From the NCBI GenBank assembly GCA_963965975.1, contig OZ014415.1:3849001-3913000 (forward strand): a stretch of 64,000 bases of DNA. The letters are read 5' to 3'. Below, in pieces: positions 51,231 through 64,000 of this stretch; the first letter of the stretch is position 1; every line of letters begins with the position of its first letter. The position numbers and the translations under genes were made by a program. Source of the stretch: Xestospongia bergquistia (lineage: Eukaryota > Porifera > Demospongiae > Haplosclerida > Petrosiidae). The notes under the pieces were generated by a model. That model saw only the letters and a list, made by a program, of their open reading frames with translations, did not search any database and was not told the DNA's origin.

Positions 51231-51556
51231 CCCCAATTGATCTAGACTTGTCCATTAACACTATCATAAGAAGCAGCTAACAAAATTCTTTTGGTTCTAT
51301 TTTACCAACAAGTTTGACCCCACCAATCCCTGCTCATTCCATTTTGTTTGCCCATGCAGCAAATGTTCTCTTTGTTCCCTTCCCTCACAATTCACTAGAT
51401 CACTTTAATCAACTTCATCACTTAGGCTATTACTAGGACTTACTAATAGGCCCTCAGTTCAATACGCCTCTTACTTCTATCACTTAATATTCATCTCATT
51501 TTTATAATTCTATCACTGTTCTGTAAAATGATGATAATAATGATAATAATAATAAA

Positions 51557-53935
51557 ATGCTAGTAGTATGAATACCAGTAGTAAGAACACAAGTAGTAAA
51601 TGATAGTAGTAAGAAAACAGGTAATAGGAACACCAGTAGTAAGTATGCTAGTAATATGACAGCAGTAGTAGGAACACCAGTATATTAAGAATGCTAGTAG
51701 TAAGAAAATAGAATGCCAGTAGCATGAATACAGGTAGCAGGAACAACAGTAGTAAGAATACCAGTGGTAGTACTCCAGTAGTAAGAATAATGTTAGTAGT
51801 AATAATACCAGCAGTAGCAATACCAGTAGTAGGATTACCAGTAGTAGGAACAGCAGTAGTGAGAATGCTAGTAGTAAGAATACCAGTTGTAGCAATACCA
51901 GTAGTAGGAATAGCGGTAGTGGGAACACCTGTAGTAAGAATGCTTGTATTAAAAATACAGTAGTAGGAACACAAGTAGTACGAATAATGCTAGTAGTAAG
52001 AATGCCAGTAGTAGGAACATAAGTAGTAAGAATGCTAGTAGTAAGAACTCCAGTGGTAAAAGCACAAGAACACCTGTAGAAAGGATACTAATTGTAAGAA
52101 CACCAGTAGTAAGATACAGTAGTAGGAACACCAGAACGCCAGTAGTAGGAACACCAGTAGTAAGAATGCTAGTAGAAAGAATACCAGTTGTAGCAATACC
52201 AGTAGTAGGAATAGAGGTAGTGGGAACAACTGTAGTAAGAATGCTTGTATTAAAAATACAGTAGTAGGAACACAAGTAGTACGAATAATGCTAGTAGTAA
52301 GAATGCCAGTAGTAGGAACATCAGTAGTAAGAATGCTAGTAGTAAGAACTCCAGTGGTAAAAGCACCAGAACACCTGTAGAAGAAACACTAATTGTAAGA
52401 ACACCAGTAGTAAGAATACAGTAGTACGAACACCAGAACGCCAGTAGTAGGAACACCAGTAGTAAGAATGCTAGTAGCAAGAATACCAGTAGTAGCAATA
52501 CCAAAACGCCAGTAGTAGGAACACCAGTAGTAACAATACCAGTAGTGGTACTCCAGTAGTAAGAATAATGTTAGTAGTAATAATACCAGTAGTAGCAATA
52601 CCAAAACGCCAGTAGTAGGAACACCAGTAGTAACAATACCAGTAGTGGTACTCCAGTAGTAAGAATAATGTTAGTAGTAATAATAACAGTAGTAGTAATA
52701 TCAATAGTAGGATTACAATTAGTAGTAACAGCGGTAGTAAGAATTCCAGTAGTAGGAACACCAGAACGCCAGTAGTAGGAACAACAGAAGTAAGAAAACT
52801 AGTAGTAAGAATACCAGTTGTAGCAATACCAGTAGTAGGAATAGCGGTAGTAGGAACACCAGTAGTAAGAATGTTAGTAGTAAGAATACCAGTTGTAACA
52901 ATACCATGCAGTAGTAGGAATAGTGGTAGTGGGAACACCATTAGTAAGAATGCTTGTATTAAGAATACAGTAGTAGGAACACAAGTAGTACGAATAATGC
53001 TAGTAGTAAGAATGCCAGTAGTAGGAACACCAGCGCAGTAAGAATGCTTTACTAAGAAGACAGTTGTATGAACACCAGTTCTAAGAATGCTAGTAGTATG
53101 AACACCAGTAGTAGGAACACCATTAGTAAAAATGCTAGTATAAAGAATACCAGTAGTATGAACACCAGTAGTAAGAATTCTAGTATTAAGAATACATTTG
53201 TAGGAACACAAGCAGTAAGAATACTAGTATTAAAAATACAGTAGTAGGAATACCAGCAGTAAGAATGCTAGTTAAGAATACAGTAGTAGAAACACCAGTA
53301 GTAAGAATGCTAGTATTAAGAATACAATAGTAGGAACACCAGTAGTAAGAATGCTAGTAGAAAGAATACCAGTTGTAGCAATACCAGTAGTAGGAATAGC
53401 GGTATATAGTAGGAACACCAGTAGTAAGAATGCTAGTAGTAAGAACACTGGTAGTAAGAATACCAGTAGTGGTACTCCAGTAGTAAGAATAATGTTAGTA
53501 GTAATAATAACAGTAGTAGTAATACCAATAGTAGGATTACAATTAGTAGTAACAGCGGTAGTGAGAATTCCAGTAGTAGGAAAACCAGAACACCAGTAGT
53601 AGGAACAACAGTAGTAAGAAAGCTAGTAGTAAGAATACCAGTTGTAGCAATACCAGTAGTAGGAATAGCGGTAGTAGGAACACCAGTAGTAAGAATACTA
53701 GTAGTAAGAATACCAGTTGTAGCAATACCACTAGTAGGAATAGCGGTAGTAGGAACACCTGTAGTAAGAATGCTAGTATTATGAATACAATAGTAGGAAC
53801 ACCAGTAGTAAGAATGCTAGTAGTAAGAATACCAGTTGTAGCAATACCAGTAGTAGGAATAGCGGTATATAGTAGGAACACCAGTAGAAAGAATGCTAGT
53901 AGTAAAAACACTAGTGGTAGGAACCCTTGGATTAA
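51557..53935 (-). repeat. 15-bp-based minisatellite A
   Basis: Plus strand shows AGTAGTAAGAATACC / AGTAGTAGGAACACC units, the complement of those at 55-62 kb. It starts at the LINE's 3' tail. Units are variable and locally duplicated; for example 51955-52105 resembles 52255-52380. Open frames through it are by-products of the 15-bp period. Confidence 0.85.
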
Positions 53936-54444
53936 TAACTACCCCACTACAGCACTATATCAACTAATGTCATACACTGATGACTAGCTACCCAACTACT
54001 CAACTAAGTACAACATTGAATAACTATGATTTGTCATGACTGTATTGTTATTGTCATACGGATAACTTATTTAACTCCAGCACATATTCACTTGTTATTA
54101 GCCAGAATTAGTTTTATTCTGAGCAAAATTGAGGGACTTATTGGAAAAGTCTAGAGCTATAGCAGTTTGAGAGACACTTTATGGCATAACATTAATTAGC
54201 ATTTCTTATATAAGTTAAATTAATTAGTATAAGATGAATTTGGAGTTAATATAATTTTTTTATATAAAGCAAGACAAAGTGGACAACATATACTAATAAC
54301 AGCTGGAATTATATTATGGACTGGAGAAACAACTAACACAAACAAAAATAATAACAATTATACAATGCAAAACAACTAGCAAAGTAATTTTATAGTACAT
54401 ATGGATATATATTGTTAAAGCACCAATTGACTCCTTAAAAATCC
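53936..54444. other. Unique AT-rich stretch between minisatellites
   Basis: No gene recognised on either strand. It ends where the left inverted arm begins. Confidence 0.4.
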
Positions 54445-55012
54445 GTCATTCTCCGCCTGCATGGCAGGAGTACTGTAGATACAATCAATTGATGACATAG
54501 TATTCCAACTGTTACAAGAAAAAGCCAGTTCTGTGTTCAGTTTTCCCTGATCTTCTGCCAGTACTCCATTGTTATATAAGCACCATTGTACGTGATTTGA
54601 TGAACAAGATGTAGTATACATCGGAAGCAACAACAACACTATACGTAGCAGAAATATGTACAAGAGTAGTATCATCAGGACAAGCAAAAATATCATCAAC
54701 GTGATATATAATAGTAGCATCAGGAGTATCAACATGATCTGGACCCTCAACAGTAGAAACAGTATGTTCAACAGTAGTATTGTAGTAGCCAAAGTAGCAG
54801 AATTACTTTACAAAAAATTACAATTACTACAGATGTATATATAGACAAATTTTTAAGGGCGTGGTCGGTGAATTCACATCCGCCTCATATCTACCAGACC
54901 GCAAATAGAGCGTCATAACAATCCTCTACCTCTGCCTCCCATTCCTCGTTAGGACATATTGTACAGTCGGTAGAATCTTTTGAGCACCCTCCTGACTTAC
55001 TGAATATTAGTG
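54445..55012 (-). repeat. Left arm of a large inverted repeat
   Basis: About 570 bp, the reverse complement of 63425-64000 with only scattered differences (about 99% identical by eye). The partner reaches the window end, so the true arm is longer. The minus strand has an open frame 54792-54415 (hydrophobic Leu-rich segment, then SSNHVQWCLYNNGVLAEDQG and STPAMQAENDGF), which I do not recognise. It could be an exon of a secreted protein, kept in both arms. Confidence 0.8.
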
Positions 55013-58000
55013 TTCCTACTACTTGTGTTCTTACTACTATTTCTTACTACTGGTGTTCCTACTACTGTATTCTTAGTACTAGCATTCTTACTACTGGTGT
55101 TCCTACTACTATATTCTTAATTGTAGCATTCTTACTGCTGGTGTTCCTACTACTGGCATTCTTACTACTAGTATTATTCGTACTACTCGTGTTCCTACTA
55201 CTGTATTCTTAATACAAGCATTCTTACTACAGGTGTTACTACTACCGCTATTCCTACTACTGGTATTGCTACAACTGGTATTCTTACTACTAGCTTTCTT
55301 ACTACTGGCGTTCTGGTGTTCCTACTACTGGAATTCTCACTACCGCTGTTACTACTAATTGTAATCCTACTATTGGTATTACTACTACTGTTATTATTCT
55401 CACTACTGGAGTACCACTACTGGTATTCTTACTACTGGTGTTCCTACTACTGGCGTTCTGGTGTTCCTACTACTGGAATTCTCACTACCGCTATTCCTAT
55501 TACTGGTATTGCTACAACTGGTATTCTTACTACTAGTGTTCTTACTACTAGCATTCTTACTACTGGTGTTCCTACTACCGCTATTCCTACTACTGGTATT
55601 GCTACAACTGGTATTCTTACTACTAGCTTTCTTACTACTGGCGTTCTGGTGTTCCTACTACTGGAATTCTCACTACCGCTGTTACTACTAATTGTAATCC
55701 TACTATTGGTATTACTACTACTGTTATTATTACTACTAACATTATTCTCACTACTGGAGTACCACTACTGGTATTCTTACTACTGGTGTTCCTACTACTG
55801 GCGTTCTGGTATTGTTACTACTGGTATTCTTACTACTAGTGTTCTTACTACTAGCATTCTTACTACAGGTGTTCCTACTACCGCTATTCCTACTGCTGGT
55901 ATTGCTACAACTGGAATTTTTACTACTAGCATTCTTACTACTGGTGTTCTTACTACCGCTATTCCTACTACTGGTATTGCTACAACTGGTATTCTTACTA
56001 CTAGCTTTCTTACTACTGGCGTTCTGGTGTTCCTACTACTGGAATTCTCACTACCGCTGTTCCTACTACTTGTAATCCTACTATTGGTATTACTACTACT
56101 GTTATTATTACTACTAACATTATTATTACTACTGGAGTACCACTACTGGTATTCTTACTACTGGTGTTCCTACTACTGGCGTTCTGGTATTGCTACTACT
56201 GGTATTCTTACTACTAGTGTTCTTACTACTAGCATTCTTACTACTGGTGTTCCTACTACCGCTATTCCTATTACTGGTATTGCTACAACTGGTATTCTTA
56301 CTACTAGTGTTCTTACTACTAGCATTCTTACTACTGGTGTTCCTACTACCGCTATTCCTACTACTGGTATTGCTACAACTGGTATTCTTACTACTAGCTT
56401 TCTTACTACTGGCGTTCTGGTGTTCCTTCTACTGGAATTCTCACTACCGCTGTTACTACTAATTGTAATCCTACTATTGGTATTACTACTACTGTTATTA
56501 TTACTACTAACATTATTCTCACTACTGGAGTACCACTACTGGTATTCTTACTACTGGTGTTCCTACTACTGGCGTTCTGGTATTGTTACTACTGGTATTC
56601 TTACTACTAGTGTTCTTACTACTAGCATTCTTACTACAGGTGTTCCTACTACCGCTATTCCTACTGCTGGTATTGCTACAACTGGAATTTTTACTACTAG
56701 CATTCTTACTACTGGTGTTCTTACTACCGCTATTCCTACTACTGGTATTGCTACAACTGGTATTCTTACTACTAGCTTTCTTACTACTGGCGTTCTGGTG
56801 TTCCTACTACTGGAATTCTCACTACCGCTGTTCCTACTACTTGTAATCCTACTATTGGTATTACTACTACTGTTATTATTACTACTAACATTATTCTTAC
56901 TACTGGAGTACCACTACTGGTATTCTTACTACTGGTGTTCCTACTACTGGCGTTCTGGTATTGCTACTACTGGTATTCTTACTACTAGTGTTCTTACTAC
57001 TAGCATTCTTACTACTGGTGTTCCTACTACCACTATTCCTATTACTGGTATTGCTACAACTGGTATTCTTACTACTAGTGTTCTTACTACTAGCATTCTT
57101 ACTACTGGTGTTCCTACTACCGCTATTCCTACTACTGGTATTGCTACAACTGGTATTCTTACTACTAGCTTTCTTACTACTGGCGTTCTGGTGTTCCTTC
57201 TACTGGAATTCTCACTACCGCTGTTACTACTAATTGTAATCCTACTATTGGTATTACTACTACTGTTATTATTACTACTAACATTATTCTCACTACTGGA
57301 GTACCACTACTGGTATTCTTACTACTGGTGTTCCTACTACTGGCGTTCTGGTATTGTTACTACTGGTATTCTTACTACTAGTGTTCTTACTACTAGCATT
57401 CTTACTACAGGTGTTCCTACTACCGCTATTCCTACTGCTGGTATTGCTACAACTGGAATTTTTACTACTAGCATTCTTACTACTGGTGTTCTTACTACCG
57501 CTATTCCTACTACTGGTATTGCTACAACTGGTATTCTTACTACTAGCTTTCTTACTACTGGCGTTCTGGTGTTCCTACTACTGGAATTCTCACTACCGCT
57601 GTTCCTACTACTTGTAATCCTACTATTGGTATTACTACTACTGTTATTATTACTACTAACATTATTCTTACTACTGGAGTACCACTACTGGTATTCTTAC
57701 TACTGGTGTTCCTACTACTGGCGTTCTGGTATTGCTACTACTGGTATTCTTACTACTAGTGTTCTTAATACTAGCATTCTTACTACTGGTGTTCCTACTA
57801 CCGCTATTCCTACTACTGGTATTGCTACAACTGGTATTCTTACTACTAGTTTTCTTACTTCTGTTGTTCCTACTACTGGCGTTCTGGTGTTCCTACTACT
57901 GGAATTCTCACTACCGCTGTTACTACTAATTGTAATCCTACTATTGGTATTACTACTACTGTTATTATTACTACTGACATTATTCTTACTACTGGAGTAC

Positions 58001-61000
58001 CACTACTGGTATTCTTACTACTGGTGTTCCTACTACTGGCGTTTTGGTATTGCTACTACTGGTATTCTTACTACTAGTGTTCTTACTACTAGCATTCTTA
58101 CTACAGGTGTTCCTACTACTGCTATTCCTACTGCTGGTATTGCTACAACTGGTATTCTTATTACTAGCATTCTTACTACTGTTATTCCTCCTACTGGCGT
58201 TCTGGTGTTCCTACTACTGGAATTCTCACTACCGCTGTTACTACTACTTGTAATCCTACTATTGGTATTACTACTACTGTTATTATTACTACTAACATTA
58301 TTCTTACTACTGGCGTTCTGGTGTTCCTACTACTGGAATTCTTACTACCGCTGTTACTACTAATTGTAATCCTTCTATTGATATTACTACTACTGTTATT
58401 ATTACTACTAACATTATTCTTACTACTGGAGTACCACTACTGGTATTTTTACTACTGGTGTTCCTACTACTGGCGTTCTGGTATTGCTACTACTGGTATT
58501 CTTACTACTAGTGTTTTTACTACTAGCATTCTTACTACTGGTGTTCCTACTACCGCTATTCCTACTACTGGTATTGCTACAACTGGTATTCTTACTACTA
58601 GCATTCTTACTACTGTTATTCCTCCTACTGGCGTTCTGGTGTTCCTACTACTGGAATTCTTACTACCGCTGTTACTACTAATTGTAATCCTACTATTGAT
58701 ATTACTACTACTGTTATTATTACTACTAACATTATTCTTACTACTGGAGTACCACTACTGGTATTCTTACTACTGGTGTTCCTACTACTGGCGTTTTGGT
58801 ATTGTTACTACTGGTATTCTTACTACTAGTGTTCTTACTACTAGCATTCTTACTACAGGTGTTCCTACTACTGCTATTCCTACTGCTGGTATTGCTACAA
58901 CTGGTATTCTTACTACTAGCATTCTTACTACTGTTATTCCTCCTACTGGCGTTCTGGTGTTCCTACTACTGGAATTCTCACTACCGCTGTTACTACTAAT
59001 TGTAATCCTACTATTGGTATTACTACTACTGTTATTATTACTACTAACATTATTCTTACTACTGGAGTACCACTACTGGTATTCTTACTACTGGTGTTCC
59101 TACTACTGGCGTTCTGGTATTGCTACTACTGGTATTCTTACTATTAGTGTTCTTACTACTAGCATTCTTACTACTGGTGTTCCTACTACCGCTATCCCTA
59201 CTGCTGGTATTGCTACAACTGGTATTCTTACTACTAGCATTCTTACTACTGGCGTTCCTACTACCGCTATTCCTACTGCTGGTATTGCTACAACTGGTAT
59301 TCTTACTACTAGCATTCTTACTACTGTTATTCCTCCTACTGGCGTTCTGGTGTTCCTACTACTGGAATTCTTACTACCGCTGTTACTACTAATTGTAATC
59401 CTACTATTGGTATTACTACTACTGTTATTATTACTACTAACATTATTCTTACTACTGGAGTACCACTACTGGTATTCTTACTACTGGTGTTCCTAATACT
59501 GGCGTTCTGGTATTGCTACTACTGGTATTCTTACTACTAGCTTTCTTACTACTGGCGTTCTGGTGTTCCTACTACTGGAATTCTCACTACCGCTGTTACT
59601 ACTAATTGTAATCCTACTATTGGTATTACTACTACTGTTATTATTACTACTAACATTATTCCTACTACTGGAGTACCACTACTGGTATTCTTACTACTGG
59701 TGTTCCTACTACTGGCGTTCTGGTATTGCTACTACTGGTATTCTTACTACTGGTGTTCTTATTACTAGCATTCAAACTACTGGTGTTCCTACTACTGTAT
59801 TCTTAGTAATAGCATTCTTACTGTTGATTTTTATACTACCTGTGTTCTTACTAGCATTGTTACTGCTGGGGTTCCTACTACAGTATTCTTAGTGCTAGCA
59901 TTTTTACTCAGGTGTTCTTAATACTGTGTTCTTAGTAATAGCATTCTTACTGCTGGTGTTCCTACTACAGTATTCATTAGTGCTAGCATTCTTACTACTG
60001 GTGTTCCTACTACTGTGTTCTTAGTAATAGCATTCTTACTGCTGACGTTCATACTACCTATGTTGTTACTACTAGCATTCCTACTACTGTGTTCTTAGTA
60101 ATAGCATTCTTACTGCTGGTGTTCATACTACCTATGTTGTTACTACTAGCATTCTTACTACTTGTGTTCCTACTGCAGTATTCTTAGTGCTAGCGTTCTG
60201 ACTACTGGTATTCATGCTACAGTATTCTCAGTAATAGCATCCTTACTGCTGGTGTTCATACTACCTGTGTTCTTACAGCATTCTTACTGCTGGTGTTCAT
60301 ACTAACTGTGTTCTTACTAAAAGTTGTGTACCTAATAGGTACACAAGTATTAGTACTACCTACTACAGTATTCTTAGTGTTAGCATTCTTACTACTGGTG
60401 TTCCTACTACTGTATTATTAGTAGTAGCATTTTTACTACTGGTGTTCCTACTACTGTATTCTTAGTAATAGCATTCTTACTGATGGTGTTCATACTACCT
60501 ATGTTCTTACAAGCGTTCTTACTAATGATGTTCCTACTACAGTATTCTTAGCACTGGCATTCTTGTGCCTACTACTGTATTTTTAGTACTAGCGTTCATA
60601 CTGCTGGTTTTCATACTACCTGTGTTCTTACTACTAGCATTCTTACTATTGGTTTTCCTACTACTTTATTCTTACTACTAGCATTCTTACTACAGGCGTT
60701 CCTACTGCAGTATTCTTAGTGCTAGCATTCTTACTACTGGTGTTCCTACTACTGTATTCATAGTAATAGCATTCATACTGCTGATGTTCATACTATCTGT
60801 GTTTTCATTGGCGTTCTTACTACTGGTATTCCTACTACTCTATTCTTAGTAATAGCATTCTTACTACTGGTGTTCCTACTATTGTATTCATAGTAATAGC
60901 ATTCATACTGCTGATGTTCATACTATCTGTGTTTTCATTGGCGTTCTTACTACTGGTATTCCTACTACTCTATTCTTAGTAATAGCATTCTTACTGCTGG

Positions 61001-62505
61001 TGTTCATACTTCCTGTGTTCTTACTAGCATTCTTACTAATGTTGTTCCTACCACAGTATTCTTAGTACTGGCATTTTTACTACTGGTGTTCCTACTACTG
61101 TATTCTTAGTAATAGCATTCTTACGGCTGGTGTTCATACTACCTGTGTTCTTACTACTAGCATTCTTACTACTGGTGTTCCTGCTGCAGTATTCTTAGTG
61201 CTAGTGTTCTTACTACTGGTGTTACTACTACTGGTATTCTTACTACTAGCATTCTTACTACTGGTGTTCCTGCTGCAGTATTCTTAGTGCTAGCGTTCTT
61301 ACTATTGGTATTCCTACTACTCTATTCTTAGTAATAGCATTCTTACTGCTGGTGTTTATTCTACCTGTGTTCTTACTAGCATTCTTACTAATGTTGTTCC
61401 TACTACAGTATTCTTAGTACTGGCATTATTACTACTGGTGTTCCTACTACTGTATTCTTAGTAATAGCATTCTTACTGCTGATGTTCATACTACCTGTGT
61501 TCTTACTAGCATTCTTACTAATGTTGTTCCTACTACAGTATTCTTAGTACTGGTATTTTTACTACTTGTGTTCCTACTACTGTATTTTTAGTACTAGCGT
61601 TCATACTGCTGGTGTTTATACTACTACTAGCATTCTTACTACTGGTGTTCCTGCTGCAGTATTCTTAGTGCTAGCGTTCTTACTACAGGTATTCCTACTA
61701 CTCTATTCTTAGTAATAGCATTCTTACTGCTGGTGTTCATATTTCCTGTGTTCTTACTGGCATTTTTACTAATGTTGTTCCTACTACAGTATTCTTAGTA
61801 CTGGCATTTTTACTACTGGTGTTCCTACTACTGTATTCTTAGTAATAGCATTCTTACTGCTGGTGTTCATGCTACCTGTGTTCTTACAGCATTCTTACTG
61901 CTGATGTTCATACTACCTGTGTTCTTACAAGCATTCCTACTAATGGTGTTCCTACTACAGTATTCTTAGTACTGGCATTTTTACTACTGGTGTTCCTACT
62001 ACTGTATTTTTAGTACCAGCGTTGTTACTGCTGGTGTTCATACTACCTGTGTTCTTACTACTAGCATTCTTATTACTGGTGTTCCTGCTGCAGTATTCTT
62101 AGTGCTAGTGTTCTTACTACTGGTGTTACTACTACTGGTATTCTTACTACTAGCATTTGTACTACTCTTGTTCCTACTATTGAATTCTTATATATAAGCA
62201 TTTTTATACTGCTGGTGTTCATACTATCTGTGTTCTTACTAGCATTTTTACTACTGGCATTCCTACTACTGTTTCCTTAGTACTTGCATTCTTACCTCTG
62301 GTGTTCATACTACCTGTGTTCTTACTAGCGTTCTTACTACTGGTGTTCCAACTACTGTATTCTTAGTAATAGCATTCTTACTGCTGGTGTTCATATTCCT
62401 GTGTTAATTCTTACTAGCATTCTTACTAATGTTGTTCCTACTACAGTATTCTTAGTACTTGCATTTTTACTACTGGCATTCCTACTACTGTATTCTTACT
62501 ACTAG
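55013..62505 (+). repeat. 15-bp-based minisatellite B with 771-bp higher-order repeats
   Basis: Basic unit GGTATTCTTACTACT and variants (AGTGTT/AGCATT/GGTGTTCCTACTACC, GCTATTCCTACTACT). Between about 55430 and 57900 blocks of 393 and 378 bp alternate, giving a 771-bp higher-order period. From about 59890 a second block type takes over (TATTCTTAGTAATAGCATTC, CTGCTGGTGTTCATACTACC). One frame encodes T-T-G-I-L-like pentapeptides and another Leu-rich stretches; the long open frame at 55316-58363 results from periods divisible by three. Confidence 0.85.
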
Positions 62506-63424
62506 CAATAGTAGTGAGAATTCCAGTAGTAGGAACACCAGAACGCCAGTAGTAAGAAAGCTAGTAGTAAGAATACCAGTAGTAGCAATACCAGAACGCC
62601 AGTATTAGGAACACCAGTAGTAAGAATACCAGTAGTGGTACTCCAGTAGTAAGAATAATGTCAGTAGTAATAATAACAGTAGTAGTAATACCAATAGTAG
62701 GATTACAAGTAGTAGGAACAGCGGTAGTGAGAATTCCAGTAGTAGGAACACCAGAACGCCAGTAGTAAGAAAGCTAGTAGTAAAAATACCAGTTGTAGCA
62801 ATACCAGTAGTAGGAATAGCGGTAGTAAGAACACCAGTAGTAAGAATGCTAATAGTAAGAATTCCAGTTGTAGCAATACCAGCAGTAGGAATAGCGGTAG
62901 TAGGAACACCTGTAGTAAGAATGCTAGTAGTAAGAACACTAGTAGTAAGAATACCAGTAGTAACAATACCAGAACGCCAGTAGTAGGAACACCAGTAGTA
63001 AGAATACCAGTAGTGGTACTCCAGTAGTAAGAATAATGTTAGTAGTAATAATAACAGTAGTAGTAATACCAATAGTAGGATTACAAGTAGTAGTAACAGC
63101 GGTAGTGAGAATTCCAGTAGTAGGAACACCAGAACGCCAGTAGTAAGAAAGCTAGTAGTAAGAATACCAGTTGTAGCAATACCAGTAGTAGGAATAGCGG
63201 TAGTAGTAACACCTGTAGTAAGAATGCTTGTATTAAGAATACAGTAGTAGGAACACGAGTAGTACGAATAATACTAGTAGTAAGAATGCCAGTAGTAGGA
63301 ACACCAGCAGTAAGAATGCTACGATTAAGAATATAGTAGTAGGAACACCAGTAGTAAGAATGCTAGTACTAAGAATACAGTAGTAGGAACACCAGTAGTA
63401 AGAAATAGTAGTAAGAACACAAGT
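62506..63424 (-). repeat. Minisatellite B in opposite orientation
   Basis: At 62505 the array switches strand (from TTACTACTAGCA to ATAGTAGTGAGAATTCC). The block is the reverse complement of about 55013-56080, including the same higher-order block order, and leads into the right inverted arm. Confidence 0.8.
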
Positions 63425-64000
63425 AGTAGGAACACTAATATTCAGTAAGTCAGGAGGGTGCTCAAAAGATTCTACCGACTGTACAATATGTCCTAACGAG
63501 GAATGGGAGGCAGAGGTAGAGGATTGTTATGACGCTCTATTTGCGGTCTGGTAGATATGAGGCGGATGTGAATTCACCGACCACGCCCTTAAAAATTTGT
63601 CTATATATACATCTTTAGTAATTGTAATTTTTTGTAAAGTAATTCTGCTACTTTGGCTATTACAATACTACTGTTGAACATACTGTTTCTACTGTTGAGG
63701 GTCCAGATCATGTTGATACTCCTGATGCTACTATTATATATCACGTTGATGATATTTTTGCTTGTCCTGATGATACTACTCTTGTACATATTTCTGCTAC
63801 GTATAGTGTTGTTGTTGCTTCCGATGTATACTACATCTTGTTCATCAAATCACGTACAATGGTGCTTATATAACAATGGAGTACTGGCAGAAGATCAGGG
63901 AAAACTGAACACAGAACTGGCTTTTTCTTGTAACAGTTGGAATACTATGACATCAATTGATTTTATCTACAGTACTCCTGCCATGCAGGCGGAGAATGAC
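63425..64000 (+). repeat. Right arm of a large inverted repeat
   Basis: Reverse complement of 54445-55012 with a few substitutions. The plus strand carries the same open frame with LLLLPMYTTSCSSNHVQWCL and STPAMQAEND, cut by the window end. Confidence 0.8.

Larger units (their letters stand above)
47990..51556 (+). mobile_element. Non-LTR retrotransposon (LINE, CR1/L2-like), broken
   Basis: Plus-strand order: ORF1-like protein (48091-48624), APE-type endonuclease (48640-49751), reverse transcriptase (49780-51230), and a 3' tail of ATGATAATAATAATA-type repeats (about 51525-51556). Several frame slips and one deletion in RT are present. No 5' end or target duplication could be defined. Confidence 0.8.

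Noticed and set aside
55316..58363. A 1015-codon Leu/Thr-rich open frame as a genuine protein
   Set aside because: It lies entirely in the 15-bp minisatellite. Overlapping frames on both strands are also open, and it lacks a signal peptide, splice context or domain. The period divisible by three explains its length.
1..64000. tRNA, rRNA or riboswitch genes
   Set aside because: No cloverleaf with the conserved T-loop, rRNA core motif or other structured RNA was recognised on either strand by eye; a covariance-model scan was not possible.

Overview
The window is metazoan nuclear DNA, most plausibly from a demosponge of the Amphimedon type. This is inferred from AT-rich sequence, many GT-AG introns of only 40-100 bp, modular receptor exons, a ZU5/Death/CARD gene, and dense Ty3/gypsy, pogo-like, MULE-like and LINE elements. 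No rRNA, tRNA or CRISPR array was recognised.

Layout. 0.5-9.4 kb (+): decaying exons of modular secreted or receptor proteins (Kunitz-like, Ser/Thr linkers, somatomedin-B-like, FN3-like), a perfect 68-bp palindrome and an inverted repeat pair. 9.9-12.0 kb (-): remnants of a GABA-B-like receptor with a MITE inside. 12.2-14.5 kb: a mariner-type non-autonomous element, then a MULE-like SWIM/PHD element that truncates a ZU5 gene copy (14.5-15.0 kb, -). 15.5-20.0 kb (+): a decayed gypsy element. 20.6-25.6 kb and 26.1-33.0 kb: two related pogo-like transposons with TA target duplications, long TIRs, psq-type transposase sequence, PHD-finger 3' ends and tandem arrays of micro-exons separated by 44-50 bp introns. 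33.9-40.2 kb (-): the best-preserved cellular gene, 16 exons encoding Kelch repeats, coiled coil, a Death domain, a ZU5 domain with a Phe-Ser site, a Gly-rich hydrophobic stretch and a CARD. 40.8-45.1 kb (-): a young gypsy element inserted in an older gypsy integrase. 45.6-47.9 kb: a paralogous exon of the ZU5 family (-), then more somatomedin-B modules and the membrane end of a receptor (+). 48.0-51.6 kb (+): a broken LINE. 51.6-64 kb: 15-bp-based minisatellites with 771-bp higher-order repeats, partly framed by near-identical inverted arms.

Functionally, the Kelch/Death/ZU5/CARD gene looks like an intracellular cell-death or innate-sensing scaffold. Its ZU5-to-CARD half recalls the FIIND-CARD layout of NLRP1 and CARD8, and at least three broken relatives lie in the window. 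The most unusual structures are the micro-exon arrays in the two pogo-like elements: exon units of 120 and 57 bp, multiples of three and flanked by phase-1 introns, repeated about 27 and 12 times.
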